The position numbers were made by a program, and so were the translations under genes. From NCBI GenBank assembly GCA_018697195.1, contig CM031858.1, forward strand, positions 105,809,975 through 105,873,974: DNA of 64,000 bases. The letters are read 5' to 3'. This document shows, piece by piece, positions 1 to 14,064 of this stretch. The notes below the pieces were generated by a model. It did not search any database and was not told the origin of the DNA. It saw only the letters and a program-made list of their open reading frames with translations. Position 1 is the first letter of the stretch; every line of letters begins with the position of its first letter. The stretch is from Certhia americana. Its lineage: Eukaryota > Chordata > Aves > Passeriformes > Certhiidae.

Positions 1-3000
1 CAATTGAGTGTAAGCTTAAAAGTTCTTGTTTTCATTCCATTGGGAGCTGGGGGGTAGTGGTGGCAAAATGAAGGTTAAAAGTCTTGCCAAGGTTAAAACT
101 GTCAGTGAAGTAACACTCACTTTAGAAACAAATGACAGGAAACAGCAAATACTTTTAGACAAATTATGTTATTGTTTGAAGTAACTATAGGGGAAACTTA
201 TAATCTGCTGAGATTTGCAAGTGGTTTCTGTGACAAAACTTAGTGTCCCAGTTTACCAGACTTCAGTCATTTGTGTGAACCTGGGCTTGTTGAACAGCTG
301 TTGAAGACAACTCTGTCCCCTTAGTTCAGTTGTTGGCATGTTGGCAGTTTTTGGCATCAGGCATATGGCTGGAGCAATTGCATTTTTTTTTGCAGAAGAG
401 AAAATACTGTGAAAACATTGTTCTTGCTTGCTTTTCCTTTTTTAAAAAATCCTTGCTGTCTAATTACTTTGTACTTGGCAGGAATAGATTTAATCTTGAG
501 TTTACATCTTTGCTGTCCCTTCAGAAATTAGCCAAAGCTATTCGAGTTCAAAGCCAAAACTTCTAGTTTATTCATGCTCAGAAACTTGTTAGTGCTGCAC
601 TGCTAAAATTCTGCCTCTCCTATGGTTCTGTTAGAGCCTGCAGCTGTACAACCTTGAGTTGTAGCCCCTGATCCTTACAACCCCTCTGAATTCAGGGACT
701 GAAACTGAGGAGGTTTTTAGGGGTGGCTGTTGTGTGCATGTTACTGTTTGACTTTACTGATTGGATTTAGGCAATGTGCAGGTGGAAGACAGTGAGGAAA
801 TGGAAATAATCATGGGGGCAGTAAACATGGAAGCAGGGAGAGATAGGGAAGTTTGGAGTCAAGGATGTAGAACAAATTGAGAAGGAGATTGGACTGGCCA
901 TAATAGAATCTGAGGGCTTGGAAACTAAAGGGAAAGCACATGTTAAAAGAAATCAAGATTGGCTTGGTCAGGAGGAAGTGTTTGAGAACCAGAAAGCAAA
1001 GTGAAGGGGTGTTGAAGGAAAAGTTGGGCAATAACACTGAGAATATGTTGAGAAGGAACCTGAGAACTGCTGAGATGAGGGGGAAAATAGTGTACTGAAA
1101 CCAAATGATTCTGACAAATTTATATACAAATAGGCAATGTCGTTTATCATGAGTCTTTAGATGATGGGAGAGAGTTGATGAACTGGGATACAACTTCAGA
1201 AGTGGGATGAAAATCCTATGGAATGACAAGAACTGGCACAGTGTGGCCTAGTAAACAGGATTCAGATTCAAAAAGGGGACTAGTCTGGAATTTGACAGTT
1301 GGGAGAGGAAACAGTAGAGTTACATCAGAATAATATGTTTCCACAGAAATGTATCCATTGTAATCCCTAAAAAGGGATCAAATTTTTTTGGTCACTTTTC
1401 TGCTGTGTTTTGGGCTGACCCTGGCTGGACACCAGATACTCACCAAAATTACTCTATCACTCTCTTCTTGAGCTGGATGGGGGAGAGAAATTACAGCAAA
1501 AGTGTGGTGTGGAGATAAGGACAAGAAGAGATCACTCACCTATTACTACCGAGGGCAAAATAGACTCAACTTGAGGAAATTAGTTTTAATTAATTGCCAA
1601 ACAAGTCAGAGTAGGGTAACAAGAAATACACCCAAACTCTGCAGAGTTTTTTCACATTCTCACCCTTCTTTCCAGCTGCAGTTGCAGTTGCACATCAACC
1701 TTTTCCTCTTCTTAACCCTGTTATGCCAGAGGCACTACCATGATTGCTGATGGGTTCAGCCTTCTTCTGCAGCATGTCCATCTTGGACACCACTGGCACT
1801 GGCTCTGTCGGACACAGGAGTCTTCTAGCAGCTTCTCACGCAAGTCATCCTAGTACCCTTCCACACAACCCAAATACATACTGTCAGTAAACACCGTAAA
1901 TCTTTTTGCTGACAGGGTCTTGCCTTATTCTGGTGTTCCACATGAAGCACCTGAGCTAAGGAGAGGAACTCCAAAGAGCTTTGCCAAGTGGACATGGGAG
2001 AAAATGGGCACCGCAGTGTTCTCGCTGATCTGTAGGAATACTGGCAGTGCTGCTTGATCTCTGCTTGTCTTCATGAAAACAGACCATCAACTAATGGTTT
2101 CCCACCTCCTCCCCTGTTTGGGAATTAATTATCCGCACAGATACTCACAGCAGTCTGATCACACACTGCTGGAGCCAGGATATTGGTGGGTTTGGCTTAG
2201 TTGTCGGGTCAGGCTGCAGCTGGGATAGAAAGGAGGTCACAGTCAGGGTCAGGAAAACCCAAGGTCAGAGACCAAAGAAGTACAAACACATTAATTTTGA
2301 GGGCAAGGCAGGGGTGTGGATGCCCGGCTGTGATGTGGAACGTGGGAAGTGCCAGTGTGCCAGAGTAAACATCAAAGCCCTGAGTCTGGGTTGAGGCAGA
2401 GTCTGGACTCAAACTCTGCACCAGAACACAGGAATGCTGAAAAAGCAGGCTGGTGAAGCAGGATTGTTGGGAATGAGTCCCAGAGTATCAGAAAGTAGGA
2501 TCAGGGATTAAATGTAATAAGAAAGGTTGAATAGTTATACAAGTGAAGGTAATAGTGTTTTTCCCTAACTTACTGCAGATGCCTGGGCTTCACTCTGTGA
2601 GGAGACTGCCACAAATGTGTTTGTAATGTGTGGTGGTTTCCTTGTTTTGTCCTGGGTATGGCAGGTACACTGGCACAGAGAGAAGAAAAATACTTCTATG
2701 GTGAAATCACATTCTGAGCTCTGATTTTGCAAAGGTTTATGAAGAAGGTACTGAGAGCACTTTTAGGAGAGTAAAATCAGTTCTCTGAGAAACAGTTAAA
2801 GCTACAAATTATTACAATTATACACTTGACTGTTTCAGAAAATTAGAATTATTAATTTTTTATTGAGGAAAAGAAGGAGATGTGTGTGAAAGCTGCTCTG
2901 AAATGTTGAAAGAAGGAAGAGTAATTAGTGAGGTTTCATGTAGGTGAAACCAATCTCACAAAGGCTAACTAGCCCCTCATTTTCATGACTGTAATAAACA

Positions 3001-6000
3001 TTCATTTATTCCTGGCTGCTGGCAACATAAAGTAGCTTAACAATTAGTGTGGGATGGGCCCATCTGTGGGTGGCATGTGAGGTAATACCAGTTACTCCTG
3101 AGGGGAAAACTCATACCTAGCTACCTAGGCTGTCATGTTTTTACCACTCAGTGGACTTGAGTCCTGCACCTGTGGCTCCAGTGTAGCCAGGATGGAGTGA
3201 GTGTAGGATTTGAATGTGGATTTCCATGGGATTTTGGCTCAAACAAATCAAGTGGCTTGCACTGCCTTCTTTAAGATGGAAACTCAGGTGAAATTAAGCT
3301 TAAAATTGTGTATAAGTAAATACCAATGTACAGATTTTGATATGTGAGGAAGTCTTTTGAAATACTCCATGTTAATTCAGTGCTCCCCTTCAGTGGAAGG
3401 GGAGAAAGTGGAGACAGAAGTGACTTGATGTTCCTTCATACCATCTTAGTGAATAACAACACAGGTCAGAGGATTTTCCCAGTGGTTTTCATGCTAAATC
3501 TTGGGGCATAGGAGATGCATAATAATTTTATTTGATTTAATTTGGTTTTCCGTTCCTTAAATTTAATAATTTTCATTGGCTCTTTGTTTGCTTGGGGTCT
3601 TTAACTTTTGAGGCACACACAAGGGGCTTTCCTACAATTTGTTTCACAAAACTAGATGATATTTTGGTGCAGTGACTTGGAAATTTTGTGGGTTTAGGGT
3701 GAGATTTCCTTAAAAATGTAATTTCTTGCTGGTATATCAAATTGAATCTGAGAAGCATTTATATGTTAAATACAGTTAAATTAATTGAAAGAATATTTGA
3801 AAATAAAGCTATTTCTTCTTTTCTTTTCTCCTTCTCCCAACTCCACTCCCTGAACTCTAGGAAAAGCTTATTCATTTGTAAAGCTTCATTCTCTGTTCAG
3901 GACTGGTATTACAGGAGGGCAGTCATATTGTCAGTTGTAAAGGAGCAAATCAAAGCCTACAATTTTTATTTCTTTTTTCTACTTAGTGTGTTCATCCTGC
4001 CTGGTTTTGCTGCAGAGAGTGTAGAGTGTTGCTCAGGATGGGATAGAGAAGGGAAACAGGGACAGAGAAAAACACAATGCTTAATTTAATTAAATTTGGT
4101 TTTCTATTTTAAAGCCTGAATTGTTATTTCATACTTTTTGTAACACTGGCTTTAGAGGAACTTTCAAAATAGTGAATCTGTTTTCTAGGTTGTAGAGAAG
4201 TGCTGTTTATTAGGCATCAGTCACAGGCAATAATAGCAAATTTTTTTTGAGCCTACAAACAGTACAATAAGGTTCTAATGACAGTAAATTTTACTAAAAT
4301 GTTTAGCATTACTTATGAGGACTGCCAATCCACAAATTTCCCAAGTACCAAGACTTGCAGTTGGTGCAGCCAGTATTTGTTATATCTCTCCCTGCACCCT
4401 CCCCTTTGATTTACTAATAACTCTGATTCTCTTGAAAATTTTCTTCTTTCCCCACCCAGCAACTGCTTTATAGCTGACAAAAATAAGCCATTTCCTAGCC
4501 TTATCCTCTACTTACAGAGGTCATAAAAATTGCTAATAGAAATGCTGTTGCCTTCTGTTGTGTGATTCTAATAGGAAACGGATCACTGCAATTTATGGGG
4601 TACTTACCCTTTTGGGTACATGATGAATGGCTCACTTCAAATGATGTTTCCTCATTGATTTCCAAGTGTTTATCACCAGAAAAGACAGAGCAGGAAGAAC
4701 AGCATTTAAACATGAAGTTGATTTTGAAGACGTCATCTTTTCACTACGGTGTGAATTCATGGCAATATAGCATTTGCTGTAGTAGGGCAGCAAAAGATGT
4801 GAAGCCAGTTCTTTACATTGCTCTTAAGATTAGGTCTGTATTATCTTTCTTGTATATTCTTTGGTAGGGAGTGAGAGGCTTGCTCTGTGTAGAGGTTTTG
4901 CTCACACTCTGCGTATTTGTTGCCATGTTCTTGAAACAAGCACATATGATATATGTCAGTAGTCTCTTAGTGGTCAAGTTTTGGGGATATTTTCACTTAA
5001 TTCACAGGAAAATCTATATGCAAATAAATTCTATGTAATATTTAGCAGGTAACTGAAATATTTGTATAGGTGTGGTTTTGTTTTGCTACTTGAAGTATTA
5101 GAAGAGACCCTCTGAATCTGTTCAGTTTTCGTCTGGCTGCACTGGACCAAATCAAAATAAAAACCATCTCCTTAGTGTCTGCAGTGTTCATACAATCTTT
5201 TTCTGTGTGTTACTGTATGAATCACTGGGCAAACCCACATGTATACAAGATAGATCATGGGCAGATACAATCCTACAAAATATGTTTGTTTTTAAATTGT
5301 GAGGAGTAGAAAATTGACACATCTTTGTGCCAAGTAGGATAATTGCTTTGATTGAGAAGCATATTGCAGTTTTGCTGTTCGCAAGACTGGCTTAAATGTC
5401 ATTGACTTGACAGTCTTTGAAAATTGCAGTAATTAAAATTTTCATCTTGTTAAATGGTAATGTTACAACTTGTTTGCATTCTTTCTTTTCAGAGAGTCCA
5501 ATATTAGATAATATGCTAGCAAAAATGAGGCTATGTTGGTTAGAAAAACGCTTGGAGTTTCCCAAGTCACTTTGATAACTACTACTGCAATTAGGTTTAC
5601 TGTTAAATGTATATAAACTGTTTTTTCATTAAAGCATTATATGAAACCATTGATGTAAAATTCAACTATTCCAGATAACTTGTAATAATTTTCACTTTCA
5701 CTATGTAAGAGCACATTTGTAGACCATTCTCTTACATTATTACAACTTGAGATTATAACTTTACTCTTTTTCTTTCTTATTGTAATGTGATTTACAAATT
5801 TTTACTTTCAAATCATGATGCAAGCAATGGAAGTGAAGAACAAAATCTGCAGATGAAGTCTAAGCAGTTTCCATTTCTTTTTCTCTTTTTCTGAGAGCTG
5901 TTTTGAATAAATCTCTAAACAAGCTACCAGGCTGCACTCAGATGACTGACAAAAACCATTTTGTATTGTCTACTTCTGTTGCTAAGATTTATGGAATTGG

Positions 6001-9000
6001 TCTTCAGATGTCTCTAGTGTAAACACACTGGATGTCAAAAGAAAACAAATGAAAACTGTCATACCTTTCTGATCATATTTGCTCTAAAATGGGCTTAGTA
6101 TAATGAACAATTTCTTTCTAAATGAAAAAGCACTTTTCTGTTAAACCATCCTTTCCAGCTGTTCTTTCCAAAATCACTATTATCAAGTGTTTTGTTCTTA
6201 ACTTCACCTGCTTTCTCATGCCACCCTGCAGTTACTTTCTCAAAAGAGGAGCTCCGATACTCTGAGACTTGAGATGTCTCACATAAAATAACAACAAAAA
6301 ACTAGTTACCAGCCTTGCAGAATACTAGTTTATATGTTAATTCATGTTCTGGTCTAAAAGTTTTCCTATAAAGGATTCCCTCAATTCCCACAGCGTTCAA
6401 GTGGAGCCACCACAGTCAGTAATTAATCTGTTTCCTTTGGAAACAGATGTTAAGTGGTTGGACACTGAGTAATGGGTGATGGTGTGAAGAATAGGTGGAG
6501 CTTTAAATCTGTGTAATATTGGAAAGGTAAAAGATAATTGAAACAGTGTCTTCGAAACACAAAAATATTATCTGTCTTGTTAGAAGGCAAGGAATAAACT
6601 ATATTCTTTACCTTGGGTTTGTGTAAGGATATGGGTGGAGAAAGGGAAGGAAAAAATATAGTTTGTTTTCTCTACTTCATTTCAATGAAAAACAAGTATC
6701 ATTCATTTCAATGTCTCTGCTTGTTTTTTGTAATTTAGTGTACATGCTTGAGTGGCAGAGAACAAAATGTACTTTTTGAAGATAAGAAATGTTCTAAATG
6801 ATGAGAACAACATGCACTGAACAAGCACAAATCATTCAGACACCTCTCTAAATTGCACACGTTGAATTTAAGTGACTCCAAATTAGGTTGAAGTAACAAT
6901 CTAAAAATACATAGAACCTCTTTTTTCTAAATCCTGCTTTTAGAAATTATGTTTCTATTGTACATCAAACAGCTGTTGATGGCTAGTCTCTAAGTGACTG
7001 CCCCAAATCTGAGTTGAGTAATATTTTGAAATTAACTGTTCCTAGCCTTTGCTCTTCTAAACCAGCCTTGTCCCTGAAAATGATAAAAATTTATATTTGC
7101 AGTCTTGCCTTTTTCTCTTAGTGGTGGCATGGCCTGCATTGAAAATCTCATGTCTGGAGATCCTGATATTTTGCTACAGCTAAATGAGCATCTGAATCTT
7201 GATAGTTACAGAGCTGCAGTGGGCATGTTTGTAAGGTTGGAACAATGCTGGTTTTGAATAGTGCTGGTGAGTGTTGCTGAAAGATCTGTCAGGGGATTTT
7301 GAAACAAGGGCAATTGCAATAAAACATTGACAGAATTTTAATAAAGTTACAATTGCTTAAAGAGTGTTCAAACTTATTTAACTTGTATTTTTACCTTATT
7401 ATCTGCCTCAGACTGTTAATATCTAAATGTAGGAGCTTATTATAAATGAGATTATGTAGGATCATGAAGTATTTTAGCAATGCAACCCAATTCTTTCATT
7501 GCCTTTGCAGTAACACTTGGCAGAGCTTCATGGAAACGCAGAACTCACTGAAAAATATTGACCTGAATTAATAATACCATTATTTTGCTAAGAGTAGTCC
7601 TATGAAAGCTTTGGATATGATTTGGATTTTCTTCATTCAACTATATTATACTAATCACCTTAAAATATAAATCAGTATTTACAGAGAACTTGGAAAGACA
7701 TTTGTATTGCTGTTTGTCTTCTAGAGCATAGGTGAGAGAGACTTGTAATTGGGAGGTATCATGTTTTCATTGGTAATTCTAGTGGGGGTTGGGTTTTGAG
7801 GTTTTTTGTAGAAAAAGAAGTGAAATGGGTGACTTAACAAAGTTGTGTTATCTATAAAAGCAATTATATTTTACTATTGGTGACGGTTGAAAGTCTTATT
7901 TTACTGTAGTTTAAAAAGCATTGGGTTTTTTTCATTGAAGCTGGATGTTTGAACAGAAGATTCTGTTGTAAATGAGAATTGCTTACTGCTTTGAGTTTCA
8001 AAAGGGCAGAAATTTTATTTAATCTCTGCTATCTGTGTGCCACAAAAGAGCACTCCACTGGGCTTCCTTCTTCAGGTGCCAGGTTTTGCATTGCCAGAAG
8101 GTACAGATGGTAGAGCTGTGGCTCTGAGCAAAAAGTCAGAGAAACTGTTTTAAACTTCCAGTTTGTTCCTTGCTACTTAGTTTTGTTAAATAAATGTTGA
8201 CTAGGCTTCTTATATGTACTGGGCTTTTATCTGTGTATTCTGTGCCTTGTGCTTTCTTTCTGTGTTGCTTTCTGCTCAATCTGAAACAAGTGTTATGTGT
8301 TTGTTGTTTAGTAAATTGTAGTAGTTTCCCTACTTTTATTTTCTGGAAAGTCAAAACTCCTGGCGTATAAATGAGTTGGCAAAGAAAAGGTTGCACAGCC
8401 TGTCATGAAACTTCATCACCGTCAGTCGCCTCTAGTACAGAAATACATTCTGTTTCCAAAAATGCAAACTAACAAGTTTTTGCATGTTTAGTGCTCAGGG
8501 ACCTGACTTTTATTTTTGTGCATCAGAATTTTAATCATAAGCTCAGTAAAATTTTCTGCTTGGATAAAGATGATGGCAGCTTCTTGTCCATCAGTATAGG
8601 GATGGAAAGTCATGCTCTTTGCTCTCTGAAGGGAAATGATAGTATCCTACAAGCAGCTGACTGGTGAAACCCTCCTCAGAGGGGCAGCATGGAGATGTCA
8701 GTCAGAATATTATTTTTCAACACTCTGAGGAGTCTTTCAGCTTCAGGATGGAGCTTCACTGCTGGAGTCAGCTTTCCATTCAGTGCTCCTTCAGAGACTG
8801 ACATTACACCTACAGCTCCTGGTGTTAATGGGACTGCGCCTCCCTCCATCTGCAATTCAGACATCAGGATGGGAAGAAGCGTTTGATCTGGTTAAAGCTT
8901 GTCATGGTGCTGTAAATTATGACTTAAAACCTTAGCCAAGCCAGAAAGTACTAGTGGAGGTTGTTAGTAAAGCAGCAAGCAGTCTTTATCCATAGCTTTT

Positions 9001-11616
9001 TCTTCACTGGAATGAATTCATTGCCCAAGTGCCCTTTGGCCTCATCTTTCCAGAGGAATCCTGTGTTTCTAATGAAGAGAACCTCGCATTCAAACTGTGC
9101 TAGCTGGTACCTAAGTACCCAATATTTAGCATGAGAAGGAAAATATTTTGTACTCACTGTTGTGACTATTACCTCCAACACAAAAGCATCACAACTCTGC
9201 TCCATGAACTTGCTTTAAATGAATGTGTGTATGCTAACAATCTTCTACTTTATATTTACAGGGGGATAGCACCAGTGACAAATGCACTGCCTACTTTTAA
9301 AGTAGCAATTTACCATAAGGAATTTACAGTTTGTAAATGTCCTGATCCATTCTATCACCATACAGAAAACCCAAACATGGTATTTTTCGTGTTCTTTCAG
9401 TGCAGTGCAAAGGTACCCAAATGTGACTGCTTACAGAGAGGCTGGACTTGGGTAGATACTGTCCCTCGGACAGCAAGGAGCTCCATGTGAGTTATCCAGT
9501 CCACTGCTCAGAACATGATGCCCACAAAGCTGCCTGAAGCTGTGGGTGGGCTCTTTCTGCTTCTTGAGCTGCCTCCTCCCTCCAGATATCTTTGCTCTGC
9601 ATGTGCTGGGAAGATACAGCCTAGTCAGTTCCGCGCCTTGTTAACAAAAGAAACAGACTCAAAAGCATGTCTTATCTTTGCAGGAGCTACTGCAGGTCCC
9701 AGGGCTCTCCCTTTCCACCACTGGGGGAGAGCTACTCGTTTGCTTTCAGGCATGTAATGCCAAATTCTTCGGTCAGATACTGAAATTGTTGTATTTGTGC
9801 TTAAACTTCACCTCTAACTGACAGCTGTTCAGCTTGCTTTTGGGTTTTGCAAATAGGAAAGGGAATACAGACCTGTTAGATGTACAATGCTAGTGATCCT
9901 TGCATAGTTGGAGTCTCATTGAAAATAACCCTTTGCTGTTCTCTGGTGATCTTTAATGCCCTAGTCCAGTTCCTGTGATCCAGTAATACTCTATACTTGT
10001 ATAGAGTAAGAAAACACTTGATAAATTTTTGCCACTGACTTGACAACAGAGAGAGGAAGTGTTCAGCTGAGGAGTAGAAAGCTTTTATGGACAGAAAATT
10101 GTGTGATCTCCTCAACTCTGGGGAATTCACCATTGCCTGGCCTGGGCATTTTTAAAGCTGCAACTTACCATTTATTGACCTATGTTTTTTCCCCATCTAG
10201 TTTGACTCAGCATTCCCATTTTTAAGAAAATAGGTGTGACTGCAATCCAGAAAAAGGTATTATTATTTCTGAGGCAAAAAAGATGGCTTGGGTATGAAGG
10301 AAGGCAGATTTTTGGTAGCTCATATAAGGGGGAATGGGGAAGAAAGGAGACAGTCTTAATTGTATTTGTATATCCCTTATATGACAGTCTGCATTAGTAG
10401 TGTTTGATAATTGGATTAGAGAATAACCTCAAATTTTGCACCTTGAAGTTCCAGTACTCCTTTTGTTTTCCATATCCTTATGTTTCACGTCTCGTTGTTC
10501 ATCTGGACTCAGATTGCCTAGCCTTGCTGCTCTGTGTCTCATCAATTCCAGCCTAGTCCCTTCCAGTGTAGAAAGTTCTCTTTCTTCTGTAGCAACATGC
10601 AGCAGAGACCACCTTGCTTTTTCCACCTATGTCCCTTTTGCCTCCCAATTGGCATCCTCCCTGAATTTAACCACAGGTCTTTGGATTTGGACGGTCTCTT
10701 CACCCATGCCAGTATTCCCCATCTCTGCTTTATCTATCCTGTTGTCACAAGGACCTAGAGGTCTGTTGATTCCTGAACCAGATGGGGAAACTGCATAAGG
10801 AAAAGTAGGAGACTTTCGGTGGCTGTTCCTATTGTTGCCTCAACATTTGCAAACATGAAATGCCAATGAAGAGACAGGGAGATCTTCTTCTGGGTTATGG
10901 CTTACAGTATTCTCAAGAGAAAGAACATGTAATTTTTTACACTTACTCTGACATAAACAATATTTAACTGCTCCAGCCTAGTTAGTATCCCTTGAAATTT
11001 CATTTAGTTCATGGCAAGAACGTAATGTTCATTTTTTTAATGGCTAATTATACTCACAGAGATAAATAGTGATAGTTGTTCTGGTTTAAATGAATGAAAG
11101 AAGATTGCTTGGAGAACTAGTCTGGGCCAGATAGCACAGGCAGCTATTTTTATGGAATGGTAAGTCCTGTAGGAAACAGTCAAGGTCAGAGTAGCGTAGC
11201 TAAACCCAGGAGTTATCAAGCTCCTCTGACCCGGATGAAGGTTTTTTTCTTGGCAACTTCAGTAAGAAAATACTGGCTCTTGTATACCTCTGCCTTGGTT
11301 GTTAAACTGTTGAGACACAGATTGTAGTCTGATTTATATTTGAAATAGATCACCAAGAAATGAGTTGGACTTGCCCTGGCTGGCAACAGTTCACAGAGTG
11401 CCATGCCCTGGTCCTCTCTGACCTGGACTGATTTCCTCTGTGACCAGCAATTATCAAAGAATTAAGAGTTTTAAAAAGGTATGATTAATACAATCTCCAC
11501 CCTTTACAGAAAATAACAGTCTAGTATAGAAAATAATTAAGTGAACATATAATTATGCCCCAAATATTTTGCTTATCTCTTTTGGGAAGGTGAGGGAGAT
11601 GCGTGGAGAGAAACTA
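1..11616. other. Noncoding upstream region, probable 5' intron or flank of GREB1L
   Basis: No exon, repeat family or RNA gene is recognised here. The sequence is AT-rich with many short open frames on both strands. None resembles a known protein or shows the splice-bounded, in-frame pattern seen in the GREB1L exons. It contains a cluster of AGGTCA-like half-sites near 2.2 kb and one TCAAGGTCA motif at 11180-11188, both reported in the findings. A both-strand open stretch at 8.68-8.89 kb is unresolved. The assignment to a GREB1L 5' intron is an inference: the ATG exon has only 3 nt of leader, so upstream leader exons must exist. Confidence 0.6.
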
Positions 11617-11751
11617 CAATATAAATATAAATATAAATATAAATATAAATATAAATATAAATAAAANNNNNNNNAATATAAATATAAATATAAATATAAA
11701 TATAAATATAAATATAAATATAAATATAAATATAAATATAAATATAAATAA
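11617..11751. repeat. ATAAAT hexanucleotide microsatellite with assembly gap
   Basis: A near-perfect array of the 6-bp unit ATAAAT (equivalently AATATA) runs through this interval. It is interrupted only by 8 Ns at 11667-11674 and a small ATAAAA imperfection just before them. The frame reads through as alternating Asn-Ile, which is an artefact of the repeat and not a gene. The N run lies inside the array, so the true repeat length is uncertain. Confidence 0.95.
11667..11674. other. Assembly gap (8 N)
   Basis: Eight undetermined bases interrupt the ATAAAT microsatellite. The placement suggests the assembler could not resolve the repeat length, so the gap size is probably arbitrary. Confidence 0.98.
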
Positions 11752-14014
11752 TGTGTATGTAAGAAAAATGTATTTCTACATGTAAACCCAGTGAGTTATA
11801 TATTTAAGTATCTGTTTCTGAGAAGTGTCCAGAATTTTCTTTACATCAGGATGCCTGTACTTTGGTTACACCAAATCAGTATCCTCAAAGACGTGTTTCT
11901 AGTGTGGGGTTTGGTGTATTTTGTAGTATCCCCCTTTTAGGAGCCATTGTATAATGTTTTCCCCTCAAAAACTGGAATTCCTCACAATCTTAACAGTAAG
12001 ATATGTTAGAACTTGGGGTAAGTAAAGGAAGAGGAGGAAATTTCAACTGCATTATAAGAAAAATTATTTTGATTAATTAGGAATACCTAGCAGGCCCAGG
12101 GAGAGAAGGAAAGTGTATGATCCTACCCACAAGTGAGAGTGAGAAAGGAAAAGGAACCATCATTCAATTCAGAAAGCATAATCTATTCAAAACTCTTTTT
12201 CTTTACAATTTCTACTCTTTCCATGCACAGTAATGCTGACTGTCTCCACAATTTGTCTGGATTTTAAATCAGATCAGAGTAATTAGCTAACTTTACTTAT
12301 TAGCTTGAGCTGACTCTTGTGGCACAATGGTTGAATTGGCTGCCATTATATTTGTTTAACTGCTGTAAAGTAAGATTCTAACAATAGATTCCTACACTTA
12401 AATAGCACTGTTGAGCACTGGTGCCCTATCAATCAGTCAGACCTCTCCCTCCTGCTGTCTGCTCTGATAGACAGTTCTGCTGCTGTGGGGACTCTGGAAG
12501 AAGAGATCAGGAAGAAGGGATGATGGATAAAGACCATCTCCTGTCTCGGGAGGAAATCAGAAAAATCCTTTCTTTGACTATCAACAAGATGCTTTGTCAA
12601 GGTGTCAGAAGATTAATTATGCTCATGCAAGAGGCGAGAGTGGCTGTTTTCCGTGCCGGTTTTGGTGTAATGGAGTGGCATTCTTCTGAACTATGGCAGA
12701 GAATTGCAAAGAAAGAGGCTTAAGAGATTTCAGCCCCCTAACATCACTGTCCTGTAAGTGTTTGTAAAGCTCTTATGCACACATCCACAGTACTGTGAAG
12801 TTCTGCCAGTAATTGATTAATCAAACTGTTTGTTTCGGGTGCTGTATGGACTTGATCTCATGAAGCATTTGGTGCCAATCGCTGTTAAAGTCTGTCAGCA
12901 TTATGGGTGGTTGGGATTATTTATATGGAACAAGCTTTCTACAAAAAGATGCAGAAAACTTTTCCACAGCGTAACAGTAAACATGAAAACATGCAACCAC
13001 TCACTTTTGGTTTTGGAGTTTATAAATCGATGAAAGGGAAAATCTCAAGTAAGCATTTGGAGTATTTCATGTTGGAACTGAGCAAGTCTGCTTTGTGTTT
13101 TCTTTTATCCATTATCCTTTTGTGTGTTTTCAAATAAATTAAATGTAAAGTATAATAATAAAAAATTTTTTTTTTTGGTTTAAAATGTTTTGAACTCTGG
13201 TATGCTGTAGTTGAAACTGTAGCAAAACCAAACATTTTAAACATGGCTGTGCCTGACCTTGAAATGCTGCTGATAAAAGCTAATGCTGTTAAATTGCATG
13301 CCAAATTAACCCTCATTTCCAAATGCTTTGTGTGTGTGTTTCCTGTAGGATAGGCTTTGATCCTGCCAAGCAACACTTCTTTTACAATCTGTTATTTTTT
13401 AATGAAGGAAAATCAATGAACAAGTTTCAGTAGCTGATTTCAGTGGTAGTGAAATAAAATGTTTTGTTTTACATACTTCTGCCACTGTGCTTGGTCTACT
13501 GTATCAGATGCCTGACATGATACAGTGTTTTTGTGTAGAGGTAACAGTGATTTTCATCTTAAAACTTTATTTTTACATGTGTAAACCTTGTCAAGGATTG
13601 CAAGTTCATGTGAGAAAGGCACAGGAAACTGGCTAATAGACTGGGCAAAATATTTTCTGAAGCAGTCTTTTTTTGAAGTCTTACTGAGGCTTAGTAGCAG
13701 TAAAGTGGGGGTTTGATCTAAATCAAGAGAAGAAATGTTAATTGCCTCACAAGTGATTTTTTCTTGAAGAATGTGAGTTCACATGATTTTAGCAGCTGTT
13801 GTCCATTTTGGAGTATTTGTTTTTAATTCAGAAGTTACGTTGCAGGAACATCTGCCTGCGCAATCCATGGGTTTTTAATTTTTATCTTTTGACAAATATA
13901 GACTTTGTATGAGAATGAATAGGATATAATAATGTGCCTTTTTGGACCAGCCAGGTCTGGTGGTATAAACTCTCACTAAAATTAAGACAACAGGAATGAG
14001 CAGAAACAAAGCAG

Positions 14015-14064
14015 TATATAGATAGATATATCTAGATATATATATAGATAATATATATAGATAC
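14015..14064. repeat. GATA/TA-rich low-complexity tract
   Basis: Alternating TATA and GATA/TAGA units form a partly self-complementary AT-rich tract. It is a simple-sequence stretch with potential for local unpairing. There is no sign of a gene around it. Confidence 0.8.

Noticed and set aside
810..1229. 139-codon open frame on the - strand
   Set aside because: Low-complexity Leu/Phe/Ser-rich translation of purine-rich + strand sequence. It has no family signature and no phase-matched splice sites.
9131..9490. 119-codon Cys-rich open frame on the + strand
   Set aside because: The cysteines form no recognisable zinc-finger or secreted-peptide pattern, there is no signal sequence, and I recognise no relative.
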